Of a stretch of DNA of 64,000 bases, positions 45,501 to 54,174 are shown in pieces. The notes below the pieces were generated by a model. It was not told where the DNA came from and ran no database searches. It worked only from the letters and a program-made list of their open reading frames with translations. The first letter of the stretch is position 1; every line of letters begins with the position of its first letter. Source of the DNA: Argyresthia goedartella (lineage: Eukaryota; Arthropoda; Insecta; Lepidoptera; Argyresthiidae); contig OX463814.1 in NCBI GenBank assembly GCA_949825045.1, positions 38,040,383 to 38,104,382 on the forward strand, written 5' to 3'. Position numbers and translations under genes: made by a program.

Positions 45501-46133
45501 CGTGTTGCTTGGATTAAGGATCCTTATAAATGCTGTAGATGCCGTGGTTACCAATGTACGGGCTGTTATCCACGGTTTATCAGCATCCAACCTCTCTACC
45601 ACTACACAGCGGTGAGATTGCGGCCTTGTGGAGTTCGGCAATTTCACTGGAACTAAAACCTGTGACCTTGGTTGAAGAATGGTTCTCCTGGTACAGTAAA
45701 CATTTCCATTTACTCCACCTTGTATAGGAATCTCATCAACTCCAAACTTTAGAACTCCAACCTTTAAGTCGATTTTACAGTCATGTCTCCTCATAAAATC
45801 CAATCCAATAATGCAGTCGTCGACGATGTTAGCAACGATCACTTTATGCCAGTATTCTTTTTCACCTATTTTCACAGCTAACTCTCGTTCTCCTTGGACG
45901 GAAATGTACTGGCCGGTAGCAGTTTGCAGCTGGAGATGCCTAGGTCGGACTAGATGATCTCTGGTCAGGTGTCTCAGTAGCCGAGAGCTAATCACAGTCC
46001 GAGAAGCTCCAGTGTCTATGGTAAGGAGACATGGTATTCCACAGATTTCTCCATTGACAACCAGACTATTCCCGTCGTTTGCCTGTGATATCATAATTGG
46101 GACATTTCGACCGCCAGCCAGCACTCGTCCCAT
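42534..46133 (-). CDS. Gypsy pol polyprotein: protease, RT, RNase H, integrase (intact)
   Basis: The ORF of 1199 codons has no interruption. The protease active site 'DTGAS' is at residue 40, the RT catalytic 'YLDD' near 457, RNase H 'VDTDAS' near 602, and an integrase HHCC finger at about 839-876. The integrase triad falls near Asp906, Asp967 and Glu1004 (DD35E), and a GPY/F-type module ('NWEGPYKVV') near 1144. It is in a different frame from gag, so frameshifting is likely. The last six codons and the stop lie inside the 3' LTR. It is the only complete polymerase in the window. Confidence 0.95.
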   Translation of the reverse strand: MGRVLAGGRNVPIMISQANDGNSLVVNGEICGIPCLLTIDTGASRTVISSRLLRHLTRDHLVRPRHLQLQTATGQYISVQGERELAVKIGEKEYWHKVIVANIVDDCIIGLDFMRRHDCKIDLKVGVLKFGVDEIPIQGGVNGNVYCTRRTILQPRSQVLVPVKLPNSTRPQSHRCVVVERLDADKPWITARTLVTTASTAFIRILNPSNTECVLNKGTLVGSCQEISWVRGCRESEVNVKPGHVKPSIDVEKLLNDSREHLTEEEFLKARSLLLRYRNVFSSHDDDIGRTGVVQHEIDTGETMPIRQRPRRVPVAREKEVEGMIEEMQRSGVIEPSTSPWCSPVVLVKKKDGTMRFCIDYRRLNDVTKKDSYPLPRIDDTLDTLNGMKWFSTLDLKSGYWQVEIKDKDKEKTAFSTGKGLWQFNVMPFGLCNAPATFERLMEQILAGLLGETCLVYLDDIIIVGRDFNDHLNKLEQVLGKLRGANLKLSPKKCSFFKRKVNYLGHVISKDGIQTDPEKISAVKDWPTPKDKTAVRAFLGLCSYYRRFVKNFSDIAKPLHQLTEEKRSFDWNEQCESSFNDLKGRLCETPILGYPDPDEDFIVDTDASNTGIGGVLSQKKGDNEVVIAYFSKSLSKPERNYCVTRRELLAVFKTLQHFSKYLLGKKFRIRTDHAALKWLLEFKNPEGQVARWIEQLQEYDFIIEHRSGKSHGNADALSRRPCADNCKHCSRQEGKECVRMMRTDTVSDEWSDEIMQQAQQEDPDVRPIFDWINAGAPKPRWCDVAPMSAVTKSYWAKWDSLVMHNGVLCRKWESTNGKDAYLQVVVPKKRVKDVLRIFHDGTSGGHLGVKRTLMKIRQRFYWIHCREDVENWCKRCTNCASVKGPHTRSRGTPKLYNVGVPWERVALDVAGPFPASDSGNKYILVVMDYFTKWPEVFAIPNQEAVTIAEKLVNEVFCRFGVPLEIHSDQGRNFESAIFQETCRIMGIHKTRTTAYHPQSDGMVERFNQTLERHLAKVVESHQKDWDRHIPLFLLSYRSATHESTAVTPSYANFGRELRLPADLLTGRPPDIPRTITEYANDLRDRIDDVHSLVREHGLHASIKMKTRYDRKSYQVGFEEGSLVWLHNPMRRVGKSPKLSPNWEGPYKVVTKINDVTYRIQRNPRSPSKIVHVDRLARYHGNNDARDEHVLGGGSVTPVG
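42553..42564 (-). promoter_or_regulatory. Polypurine tract
   Basis: The minus strand reads aggagggggtag immediately before the 3' LTR. It lies within the last codons of pol. Confidence 0.8.
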
Positions 46134-46144
46134 AGTCCTGGCTT

Positions 46145-47351
46145 TTATTCGTTTCCCTGTTGGGGCTCTGACTCCACAGAGCCTATTTTCCTCGCCATTG
46201 GAGCGGGGTCTCTGTCCCTCCTAGTCCTTTTTGGACAGCCTGACTGCAGGTGACCACGTTCTCCACAATGGTAGCAACGTGGCCCAAATTCGCGGCGGGA
46301 ATCTACTGGCTTCGTAGTCGACACTTCTCGCACCCTGAAAGGCCTGGATGAATCCTGTCGTACAGCTTCCACCTCGAGAGCGTGGGCTACTGCATCCTTT
46401 AGGCTGCCATGATGTCCCAATCGCACGGCTGCCCTCACTTCCAGATCCCGGATCCCATCGATGAAGGCCTGCACCAGCATACTGTCCACAAAGGATGCTG
46501 ACGTACGTTGATAGGCCTTCCTAACCAACTTCTCGATTTCCAGGGCCCACTGTTGTAAGGACTCGTTACGTCCTTGTGTCCTGTCCTTTAACTGAGCTCG
46601 GTACACGTGCTCCAGGTGACTGTCACCGTATCGTGCCTCCAAGGCTTCTAGAAGGCGGTCGTACGTCCGGTCGTTTCCCAGAGCCTCTAGTATGGTAAGA
46701 GCCTCGTCGCGCAGCGCCAACGTCAGTGCTGTCCTGGCTTGCTCCTTACTCCAACCATTAGCCTGGGAAACAGACTCGAACTGCAGCTTATAGGCAGTCC
46801 ACGATGAGCTACCGTCAAAGGGGGGCACTTTGAACCTGCCGCCTCCGGACACCGATGCGTTGGGTACATAGGTACTTGGACCATTAGCCACTTTGATCTC
46901 AAGTTTTTGGAGACGGCTCTCACAGGTCTCAATTTTTATCGACATCATGGACTCGACTCTCCAGTTTTTCATCCATATCGGCCAGTTTTTCCTGGACCTC
47001 GAACAACTCTCTCTTCCATTCGGTCGTGGACTCATGTACCTCACGAAGCATTCGTGCCTGTACCTCCTGGTGATCCTTTTGTTCCCTAAGCTCATTCTGG
47101 AGGATTAGAGTCTGTTCTTCCTGTTTCCTGGCCTGTTCCTCCTGTTTCCTGGCCCGTTCCTCCTGTTTTCGCGACTGTTCCTTTAGCTCTCTCGCTTGTT
47201 CCTTTAGGAGGACGAAGATAACGTTGAGGTCTACTCCTTGTGCAGCTGGAGCAGGTGATTCCGACGTACCAGGCGTCGAGTCTCCAGACCCAGACGTTTG
47301 GCTTCGCGTCGTCACTCCTTTTGGCTCGGTTTCTCGTGGCATTAACGGCAT
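46145..47351 (-). pseudogene. Gypsy gag, one frameshift
   Basis: The ATG at 47351 opens 140 codons with a Glu/Gln/Arg-rich coiled coil containing tandem 'KQEEQAR' repeats. The frame stops near 46932 beside a run of five T (plus strand), while the sense continues in another frame ('IETCESRLQKLEIK') through the capsid ('FKVPPFDGSSSWTAYKLQFE', 'LDALEARYGD'-like) to a zinc knuckle 'CYHCGERGHLQSGC'. A single lost base in the homopolymer explains the break; a sequencing error is possible. The gag stop at 46145 lies just before pol. Confidence 0.85.
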
Positions 47352-47357
47352 TTTCTA

Positions 47358-47374
47358 TCCCACTTCTGACACCA
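47358..47374 (-). promoter_or_regulatory. Primer-binding site of the gypsy element
   Basis: TGGTGTCAGAAGTGGGA begins two bases after the 5' LTR on the minus strand. The leading TGG pairs with a tRNA CCA end. It resembles the tRNA-Leu type used by some insect Ty3/gypsy elements; the exact tRNA is inference. Confidence 0.75.
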
Positions 47375-47376
47375 AA

Positions 47377-48176
47377 TGTTACGAGCGTGGGGTTCGTATT
47401 TGATAGAAAAACGCGAATTAATCCACTAATTAAAACACTCACTTTATTACCCAAATTAGGCACTTACAATTCACACGAACTGTACATAAAATCCACTAAA
47501 ACACACACACACTATTTCACTAATTATGCGCTCACTATTCACACGAAGAGTCTTTCTTTCCGATTATCCTTGTACTAGCACTCGATCGCAGTTAAAATGT
47601 AACTAACTCGCGCCGGCCGTCGACGCCTTTTATATCCCGCGGAGCCCCTCTGGACACATTGTCCACACATATCGCGAATATTCTAGTAAGGACCAGCGTG
47701 CGGGCCGAGAACATTCGAGACCACTATATGTCTCCCTCTAATGGTGCACTCTCTCTGTCACTCCCTTCTCGAATGTTCCGAGTATAGCTATCTCTTTCTA
47801 GTAGTGCTATCTCTGTCACACACTTCTCGAATGTTCCGAGTATAGCTATCTCTTTCTAGTAGTGCTATCTCTGTCACTCCTACCGGATATTTCGCCATAT
47901 AACGATTTGTGCTTCAGAGGCCCATAAGGGGTCCTGAAAACGCCTGAAAACGGGTTTTCAGGTTATGGCGTCATCTGATAGAGGGTGCCCTGAAACGGAC
48001 TGAAAACATGTTTCAGGCGCCTGAAAACGACGGCAACTTGGGTGAAATTTCGATCTTTAGATATGTGATAGAGTAACTTCTGAAACGGCCTGAAATGACT
48101 TTTCAGCCTGCTGAAAACGCCTCTAGAGCACTGAAATTGACGTTCAAAGTTTTTGACCTAACCTACCGGCGTAACA
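47377..48176 (-). repeat. Gypsy 5' LTR
   Basis: Same length and sequence as 41753-42552. A TATA box (tataaaag on the minus strand) lies at 47634-47627. Confidence 0.95.
47627..47634 (-). promoter_or_regulatory. TATA box of the gypsy 5' LTR
   Basis: The minus strand reads gatataaaaggcg. It would drive transcription toward lower coordinates, the same direction as the receptor gene. The 3' LTR has the same motif at 42010-42003. Confidence 0.6.
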
Positions 48177-48668
48177 ATATCAATGTCAGAATTTTTTAGA
48201 AATAATTCTAATACAAGTTCTTTGCCAGGTAGCCCCTGGATGTTTTGATGGGCAATATTTAACTGGGGCTTACATTTTGACATATTTAGTGGCTCTTGTT
48301 TGCTAGAGATTTCCTCTATTGTCTTATGAACTAATTTAAATTACTTGGAACAGATTCCAATGTTGCATGCAAAGTATAATTAACAGGTGAATTCCCAATA
48401 GAGGTGCATGTCATATTACTCTTAAAATAAGCTGATGTCAAGTTGAACTTAGTTAAACCAACTATAGCTGCGTCGCATATATTATAAGCTAACAATGTAG
48501 CTACTAATTTTTTATATTTATTAGACAGGTACAATGTATCCCGTGTCAGAGTAAAGTTATGAATAAAATTATTCATGTCGAAATATAAAATAGCATCGCT
48601 GTGATGACATGTTAAATTAAATAAATGAATATTCATTCTATGCACAGATTTGTTCTGTAGTTCTGTCA
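48177..48668 (-). pseudogene. LINE B 5' part: upstream ORF remnant and endonuclease start
   Basis: 48669-48331 is an open minus-strand stretch of 112 codons without a recognisable domain, possibly the end of ORF1. The ATG at 48283 opens ORF2 ('MSKCKPQLNIAHQNIQGLPG'), the canonical endonuclease start. It is cut at the gypsy insertion. Confidence 0.75.
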
Positions 48669-49784
48669 AATAACAGGCATATGAAAAGTCGATCTTGCTA
48701 TAACCTTAGGCCCTGGATCACTAATGGTCTAATGCGTGGTATAAAACACCGCAATCGTTTACACGCTGAGACAAGGAAAAATCCTAATGACGTAGTCAGA
48801 CAAATTATTTATAAACGCTATCGCAATTTTTGCAATGATCTTCTGCGCAAAGTAAAGACTGAGCACGAAAATCGAGAACTACAAGACAGCCAGGGTAACC
48901 CTAAGAAGTTATGGAAATTAGTCAAAGAAATCTGCAACATCTCCAAAAGTAGCAACGATCCCATAGATCTCCTAAACATCCCAGGGTCAAAGGACCAAAA
49001 GCAGTCATTAGATCTGTGCAATGACTTTTTTTCGACGGTGGGACCAAATTTGGCGAACACTATACTTTCAAACACTAAATCTAGTGAAGCGGAATTAGCA
49101 ACATTAATAAAATCAAAATAAAACCCGATAAACTCTTTTTACATGGAGCCGACAGATGCCAGGGAAGTTGATATACTTATTATTAATCTGCAGAATGACA
49201 AGGCTCCCGGCAATGATGGTCTGAATAACTCGTTAATAAAATAAATTAGATAGACAATAATTGATCCACTCACAGCAATATTTAATAAAAGCCTATCAAT
49301 AGGAATCTTTCCTGATGAATGGAAAATGGCGTCGGTCTTTCCAATACACAAGGGTGGCCTAAAGAACACACCAGATAATAATCGTCCCATGTCCCTGCTC
49401 GGGGCATTTTCTAAGCTACTGGAAAAGTTGGTGAATCGTCGTTTAGTCAAATATCTTGAGACCAAAGGTTTGTTCTCGGAGAGGCATTCGGTTTTAGACA
49501 AGGCAAGTCAACTGAAGATGCAGTATCTTTCCCGGATGCCCACCGTGGAGAAATTCCTATTTGCAGTTGCTGAAAAACCGAGTTTTAGAATTCCTACACC
49601 TCGTACTAGAACCGATTTTGCCTGTCGTTTTAGCCCATACATTAACGCACATGTTTATAATCAAATAGTTAAGTCTTGCGACATAAAAAACATGTCTCTC
49701 AATGAATCCAAAGCAACTTTGCAGAGATGGCTGGAGACAATTTCATACGACAAAACTGAGATTCTGCTTGCAAATATCGCCTGA
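48669..49784 (+). pseudogene. LINE D ORF2 piece 2: RT with internal deletion
   Basis: It resumes the LINE D frame with 'MKSRSCYNLRPWITNGLMRG', then the pre-RT region 'DSQGNPKKLWKLVKE'. After stops near 49119 and 49245 come RT motifs 'LQNDKAPGNDGLNNSL' and 'MASVFPIHKGG', then 'MSLLGAFSKLLEKLVN'. Near 49500-49550 the sequence jumps to the extreme C-terminus ('RTRTDFACRFSPYINAHVYN'), so the palm with the catalytic FADD/YADD block is deleted. Confidence 0.85.
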
Positions 49785-50131
49785 AATAAATTTAAATTCA
49801 AATTATAAATAAAATCTTATTGAATGAATTATTGAAAAATTATTAAATAAATCTTATTTTATGTATATGTATTATATTCTCTTTGTATATTTTACTGCTA
49901 ATTTTAAAACAATAATTATAACTGTTTCATATTCTAACAAATTATTATTATTTTCCTTTTTATGACGTGCAAATGGCGCGTGACGTACAAATAACTGTGT
50001 AAATCGTGTATTTAGATTGCCACGACACAGGCTTGCCTAGTGTGGGGGTCATCGACAACTCATTGTATGTTTTTCTTATATTGATAAATAAATATTTTTT
50101 CATTTTCATTCATTTTCATTTTCATTTTCAT
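49785..50131 (+). other. LINE D 3' UTR and ttcat-repeat tail
   Basis: AT-rich, ending in attttcat units at 50098-50131, directly abutting 'cttgttgtggggg' of LINE E. Confidence 0.8.
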
Positions 50132-50536
50132 CTTGTTGTGGGGGAAAGCAGCTGATATTCAAACTATTTTTATTTGCCAGAAAAGAGCTATTCGAGCAAT
50201 TTATAATTTGAAACACATAGACTCCTTAAGAGAGCTTTTTAAAGAAATTGACATACTAACTGTATCTAGTCAATTTATTTTCGAAAATATAATATATGTA
50301 CGCAAGAACCTTACAAAATTTCCCAAACTTAGCGATAGCTGTAATATTAACCTAAGAAATAATCACAGACTACTTGCGCTCCGGTTTAGACCTGCGAAGG
50401 TTAGCAATTCTTTCAAGGGTCAGTGAATTCTCTACTACAACAAAATACCTCTAGAGATCTTGAAATTGCCATTTGAGCAATTTAAAAACCATGTTAAAGC
50501 ATCTTTGTCGAAAAAGGGATATTACAATGTTCAAGA
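50132..50536 (+). pseudogene. LINE E ORF2 piece 2: C-terminal domain
   Basis: It encodes 'MLWGKAADIQTIFI' to 'SFKGQ', then a TGA, then 'LLQQNTSRDLEIAI'-frame-equivalent codons through 'KKGYYNVQD'. It breaks at gttcaaga (50529-50536), the 8-bp target duplication of the P-like element, and resumes at 57305. Confidence 0.9.
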
Positions 50537-50694
50537 CTTAGACTATTTTACTCTATAGACGGAGTGTGATTTTCACGGTTGCGTACTAAAATTAGGCTTA
50601 CAATAGTGAGCCTCCATTCAAATATTCTGCTTTGAGCTGACATCGGAGACGCACCTGTTGTACGCTATCACGGATCATCGAAAGTTGATAAAAA

Positions 50695-50775
50695 ATGCCT
50701 TGCTGTGCAATTAAAGTGTGCAGAAATTACATAGGACGATTAAAAGCAAACCACAAGCCATCATTAATTTCATCG
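50695..50775 (+). CDS. P-like transposase exon 1: THAP finger start
   Basis: ATG at 50695, 27 codons, donor gtaagt at 50776. It begins 'MPCCAIKVCRNYIGRL', where Cys4 and Cys9 fit the first C-x4-C pair of a C2CH THAP DNA-binding finger. It joins in phase 0 to the exon at 51671. Confidence 0.65.
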
Positions 50776-51030
50776 GTAAGTCAACCTAAATTCTTTGTAT
50801 TTCGTAAAACAATAAATATTTTTTTTGTTGGTTTTACATGATTCACACTTTACGTTTTATTGGTGTTACCAGTTCTTCAATACAAAATTTCCCCACATAT
50901 TACAACTATGCATGCAACAAAGTGCTAAGCAATTTATTATTGCGAATACGGTAAATGTGAATACTTTGAACTAGCATCGTCTTTCCCATACGGGGTGGCC
51001 AAGTCACAGCTGTGACCAAATTCAGCCATA

Positions 51031-51600
51031 CTTCGTAGTTACTGGTCCGATTTGCTTCAAAATCGATATCTGGTGATACGTTGGAGTCCAACCATGATTC
51101 AAAAGTAAGATTTTGAAAAAGTGGCCGCCATCTTGAACTTCGTAGTTACTGGTCCGATATGCTTCAAAATCGATATCTGGGGATCCGGTTGGAGTCCAAC
51201 CTTGATTCTGATGTCAGATTTTGAAAAAGAGGCCGCTATCTTGAAATTCGTAGTAACTGGTCCGATTTGCTTCAAGATCGATATCTGGTGATTCGTTGGA
51301 GTCCAACCATGATTCAAAAGTAAGATTTTGAAAAAGTGGCCGCCATCTTCAACTTCGTAGTTACTGGTCCGATATGCTTCAAAATCGATATCTGGAGATC
51401 CGGTTGGAGTCCAACCAAGATTCTGAAGTCAGATTTTGAAAAAATTGCTGCCGTAGTCAGGGGTTCAATTTGCTTCAAAATTTATATCTGGGGATCCGGT
51501 TGGAGTCCAACCATGATTGTAAAGTTAGATTTTGAAAAAGTGGCCGCCATTTTGAACTTCGTGGTTACTGGTATGATTCACTTCAAAATCGATGAAACCA
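51031..51600 (+). repeat. ~107-bp tandem repeat, about six copies, in P-element intron 1
   Basis: Units start at 51031, 51138, 51246, 51353, about 51449 and 51557 with 'cttcgtagttactggtccg' or close variants and include 'atcgatatctgg', 'gttggagtccaacc' and 'agattttgaaaaag'. The fifth unit is shorter and diverged. Open frames in it are by-products. Confidence 0.9.
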
Positions 51601-51622
51601 TGAATTAGATTCATGGTTTCAT
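51592..51622. repeat. Perfect 14-bp inverted repeat at the end of the minisatellite
   Basis: atgaaaccatgaat and attcatggtttcat flank tag. Confidence 0.9.
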
Positions 51623-51670
51623 TGTTGAAATAATTTATTTTTATTTGTTAAAACTTCTTCTACTTATTAG

Positions 51671-51858
51671 AGTATACCTACTGATCCTGTTATGAAAAGT
51701 CGGTGGATTGACATAATCAGACAAAGCCGAAAAGAAGATCTGTGGCAACCTTCAAAATTCACAGTCATATGCTCTGATAATTTTCGCAAAAATGACAAAT
51801 ATTTTGCCTGCACTCAATCTCTTCCAAGATTGAAAAAAGACGCAATACCCTGCAAGGT
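51671..51858 (+). CDS. P-like transposase exon 2: rest of THAP finger
   Basis: After 'cttattag' the exon reads 'SIPTDPVMKSRWIDIIRQ', then 'WQPSKFTVICSDNF' and 'LPRLKKDAIPCK'. W and P residues and the 'ICSxxF' block place it in THAP. The final zinc ligand, normally His in C-x2-H, is Asn here (CSDN). The donor gtattt is weak. Confidence 0.7.
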
Positions 51859-52037
51859 ATTTAATTATTTAATAAATATCTATATTTCGCACCGTAAAAA
51901 AAGGTTGCTTTATTTTTGTTGGTCTAACCGTTTTGGTGTAATATGTAAAATTTTGTTTTACACTTTTCACTTCTTATTATGTAGTTTGATATTAAACAAA
52001 ACGCAATACAATAATTCAAGGGCTGATTTTGTTTCAG

Positions 52038-52109
52038 GCAATATTTCTATCATCAGTGAAGTCCGATGAAAGTGAAACCTCTGATGAAGACAAAGGGCTG
52101 CCTGCCAAG
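52038..52109 (+). CDS. P-like transposase exon 3 (acidic linker)
   Basis: 72 bases from 'ttgtttcag' to gtaaat, phase 0. It encodes 'AIFLSSVKSDESETSDEDKG' and four more residues. Confidence 0.6.
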
Positions 52110-52195
52110 GTAAATTTATCAATATGTAATTGTGATGTGTTTTTAACCGACTTCTTGAGACTTCTTTCCATTCATTCAATAAATATTATTTTCAG

Positions 52196-52258
52196 AAGTC
52201 ACTGGTTAAAGAATCGGCATTTTCCTTAACAGAAGATGCACAGCCATCTACACCAAAG
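52196..52258 (+). CDS. P-like transposase repeated micro-exon, copy 1
   Basis: 63 bases, phase 0, between 'attttcag' and gtaatt. It encodes 'KSLVKESAFSLTEDAQPSTP' plus Lys. Confidence 0.6.
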
Positions 52259-52421
52259 GTAATTATTCTGTCATTTTGCCGTGTTTATAGATAGTTTTCA
52301 ACTGCATACATATATACTTACGTCTTTATTCCCACAAAGAGGTGTTCAGAGATGCAAGATTACACAATCGATATATTCACAAAAGATTTCTTTCCATTCA
52401 TTCAATAAATATTATTTTCAG

Positions 52422-52484
52422 AAGTCACTGGTTAAAGAATCGGCATTTTCCTTAACAGAAGATGCTCAGCCTTCTACCCCAAAG
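52422..52484 (+). CDS. P-like transposase repeated micro-exon, copy 2
   Basis: Same 21-residue module as copy 1, 226 bp downstream, with a gttatt donor. The flanking intron sequence is duplicated too. Confidence 0.6.
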
Positions 52485-52653
52485 GTTATTATTCTGTCGT
52501 TTTGCCGTGTTTATAGATATTTTTAACTACATAGATACACACATCTACAGCACGTCTATATTCCCATAAACGGGTAGTCAGAGCTACAGGATTACATAAG
52601 CGATACATTCACAAAAGACTTCTTTCCATTCATTCAATAAATATTATTTTCAG

Positions 52654-52716
52654 AAGTCACTGGTTGAAAAGGCGTCATTTTCCTTAACAGAAGATGCTCA
52701 GCCATCTACCCCAAAG
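52654..52716 (+). CDS. P-like transposase repeated micro-exon, copy 3, GC donor
   Basis: 232 bp after copy 2. It encodes 'KSLVEKASFSLTEDAQPSTP' plus Lys. The donor reads gcaatt rather than gt, so splicing may be weak or lost. Confidence 0.55.
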
Positions 52717-52799
52717 GCAATTAGTCTGTCGTTTTGCCGCGTTCATAGATAGTTTTCAATTGAAAATTAAATTTATTCATCAAAGCTATATATTTACAG

Positions 52800-53381
52800 A
52801 TGAAAGATACAATTTCCATTACAAACGATGTTCAGCCTACTACGTCCGACATGAGAACCTGTGATGATGTTGGAGATTTCTCGGACCTTGAATCAATACT
52901 TGACACTCCGCGGAAAATGAAGTTGCGGAAGGAGTTGCGTCGAAAAGAGCGTCTTCAAAAAAAACATACTCTCAAAATACAATCACTCAGGAGAAAAAAT
53001 CTACGACTCGTAAAGAAAATTTCTTCTTTTAGACAAATTCTTGAAAAACTACAAAGAAGGAGATATATAGACAGAGTTGTATATGAAATCTTACAAAACA
53101 ATGTATTTGCTGCAGATTTATATTATGCCATGAAGAAAAAGATACTAGGAGCATCTAAAAGAGCATATAATAAGTATGGCCCTGAATTCAGAAAATTTGC
53201 GCTGACATTGCATTTTCCGTCTCCAAAAGCATACAAGTATGTCAGGGACAAGTTTCAAACTTGCCTGCCGCATCCAAAAACTATATCCAAATGGTATGCA
53301 AACATTGATGGATACCCTGGCCTGACAGCAGAGTCTTTAAAAATCCTGGTAGCAAAAAAAAATAATCTGATAAGAGAATGA
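52800..53381 (+). pseudogene. P-like transposase main exon, part 1: fourth module, coiled coil, core start
   Basis: The exon follows 'tatttacag'. Its start 'MKDTISITNDVQPTTSD' is a diverged version of the 21-residue module. A basic coiled coil (residues about 35-90, 'LRRKNLRLVKKISSF') and the P-type region 'YGPEFRKFALTLHFPSPKAY' follow. The frame ends at a TGA (53379) through a frameshift beside an A run near 53356. Confidence 0.8.
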
Positions 53382-54174
53382 CTTGTGCTTTAATCGTAGA
53401 CGAGATGCGATTAGACGACGCAAGTGTTTTAATGATACAAAAAAACAATATGAAGGTCTTGTTGACCTAGGCACTGGACCTGCTCAAAATAGGAATATCA
53501 AAGCATCGGAAGCTTACGTTTTTATGCTTGTGTCTTTAAATGAGCCTTGGAAGTTACCCGTGGCTTATTTCCTGATTCACGGCATGTCAGGAGAACAAAA
53601 AGTTAATATGATTAAAACTGTACTTACCGCATGTTATGATGTGGGTGTTCATGTTGTGTCGACGACATTTGATGGTCACTCCTCCAACGTGTCAGCCATG
53701 AAGATATTAGGTTGTAAACTTGGTGACCCTCGACGACTGAAAACTTCATTTAAACATCTATGTGCTGACTATGAAGTGGCGGTGTTTTTGGATTTTTGCC
53801 ACATGATTAAATTAATACGAAATCATTTCCAACTGAAAGAGACTTTCCTGTATAAAGATGAAGAAATCAATTGGAAATATGTTAAAAAATTAGCAGAGCT
53901 ACAGGAGGACCTTGGTCTGCATCTAGCAAATCGCTTGACCAAAAAACATATTCAATTTCGAAACTCAATAATGAATGTGAAATTGGCAACCCAGCTTTTA
54001 AGCAGAAGCGTTTCCACAGCCCTAGAGTTTTGTCGGCAAGAACTAAAACTTTCTGAATTTAAATTCAGCGAGGCTACGGAAAAGTTCATTATGATATTGA
54101 ACAATGCTTTCGATGTCTTCAATTCCAGAAATTTCAAATTTCAAAGCAAGCAAAGGACTCAAACGCCCACTTAG
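53378..54174 (+). pseudogene. P-like transposase core, frames 2 and 3
   Basis: 53378-53430 encodes the first catalytic Asp block 'TCALIVDEMRLDDASV' in one frame. From about 53430 another frame reads 'KKQYEGLVDLGTG', 'STTFDGHSSNVSAMKILG' (second Asp) and 'FLDFCHMIKLIRNHF' (GTP-binding-type region of P elements). It stops at 54172 through another shift near 54140. Confidence 0.85.

Larger units (their letters stand above)
41753..48176 (-). mobile_element. Ty3/gypsy LTR retrotransposon, near-intact and young
   Basis: 6424 bp, flanked by the 4-bp duplication atat (41749-41752 and 48177-48180). Both LTRs are 800 bp and look identical by eye. gag and pol lie on the minus strand; no env. Removing the element and one atat restores an unbroken LINE endonuclease reading 'DIDIICVTEHW', which proves the insertion site. 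Confidence 0.95.
38749..48668 (-). mobile_element. LINE B (LINE A family), inserted in LINE D and split by a gypsy element
   Basis: On the minus strand it runs from 48668 to 48177, then from 41752 to the poly-A represented by the T run 38749-38761. It is the most complete copy of the family: about 3.5 kb with a 5' region, the whole endonuclease, RT and 3' UTR. No clear target duplication was found at its ends (one or two A residues at most). Confidence 0.9.
36148..50131 (+). mobile_element. LINE D, Jockey/CR1-group LINE with PHD-like ORF1, interrupted by LINE B
   Basis: It starts 'ttcgaggacgacgcgac', has a 5' UTR of about 460 bp, ORF1, ORF2 and a 3' end of ttcat/ttttcat repeats (50098-50131). 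Its own sequence is 36148-38748 plus 48669-50131; the endonuclease and RT parts of ORF2 fall on opposite sides of LINE B. It sits in LINE E with at most a 2-3 bp ambiguous target duplication. Confidence 0.85.

Noticed and set aside
46145..47095. Gypsy gag taken as starting at 47095
   Set aside because: The first ~55 codons of that frame are a shadow of the upstream coiled-coil frame; the sense joins at the one-base shift near 46932.
51031..51600. Tandem array read as a CRISPR-like or coding repeat
   Set aside because: The units are contiguous with no unique spacers and lie in an intron of a eukaryotic transposon. The open frames across them are by-products of the 107-bp period.
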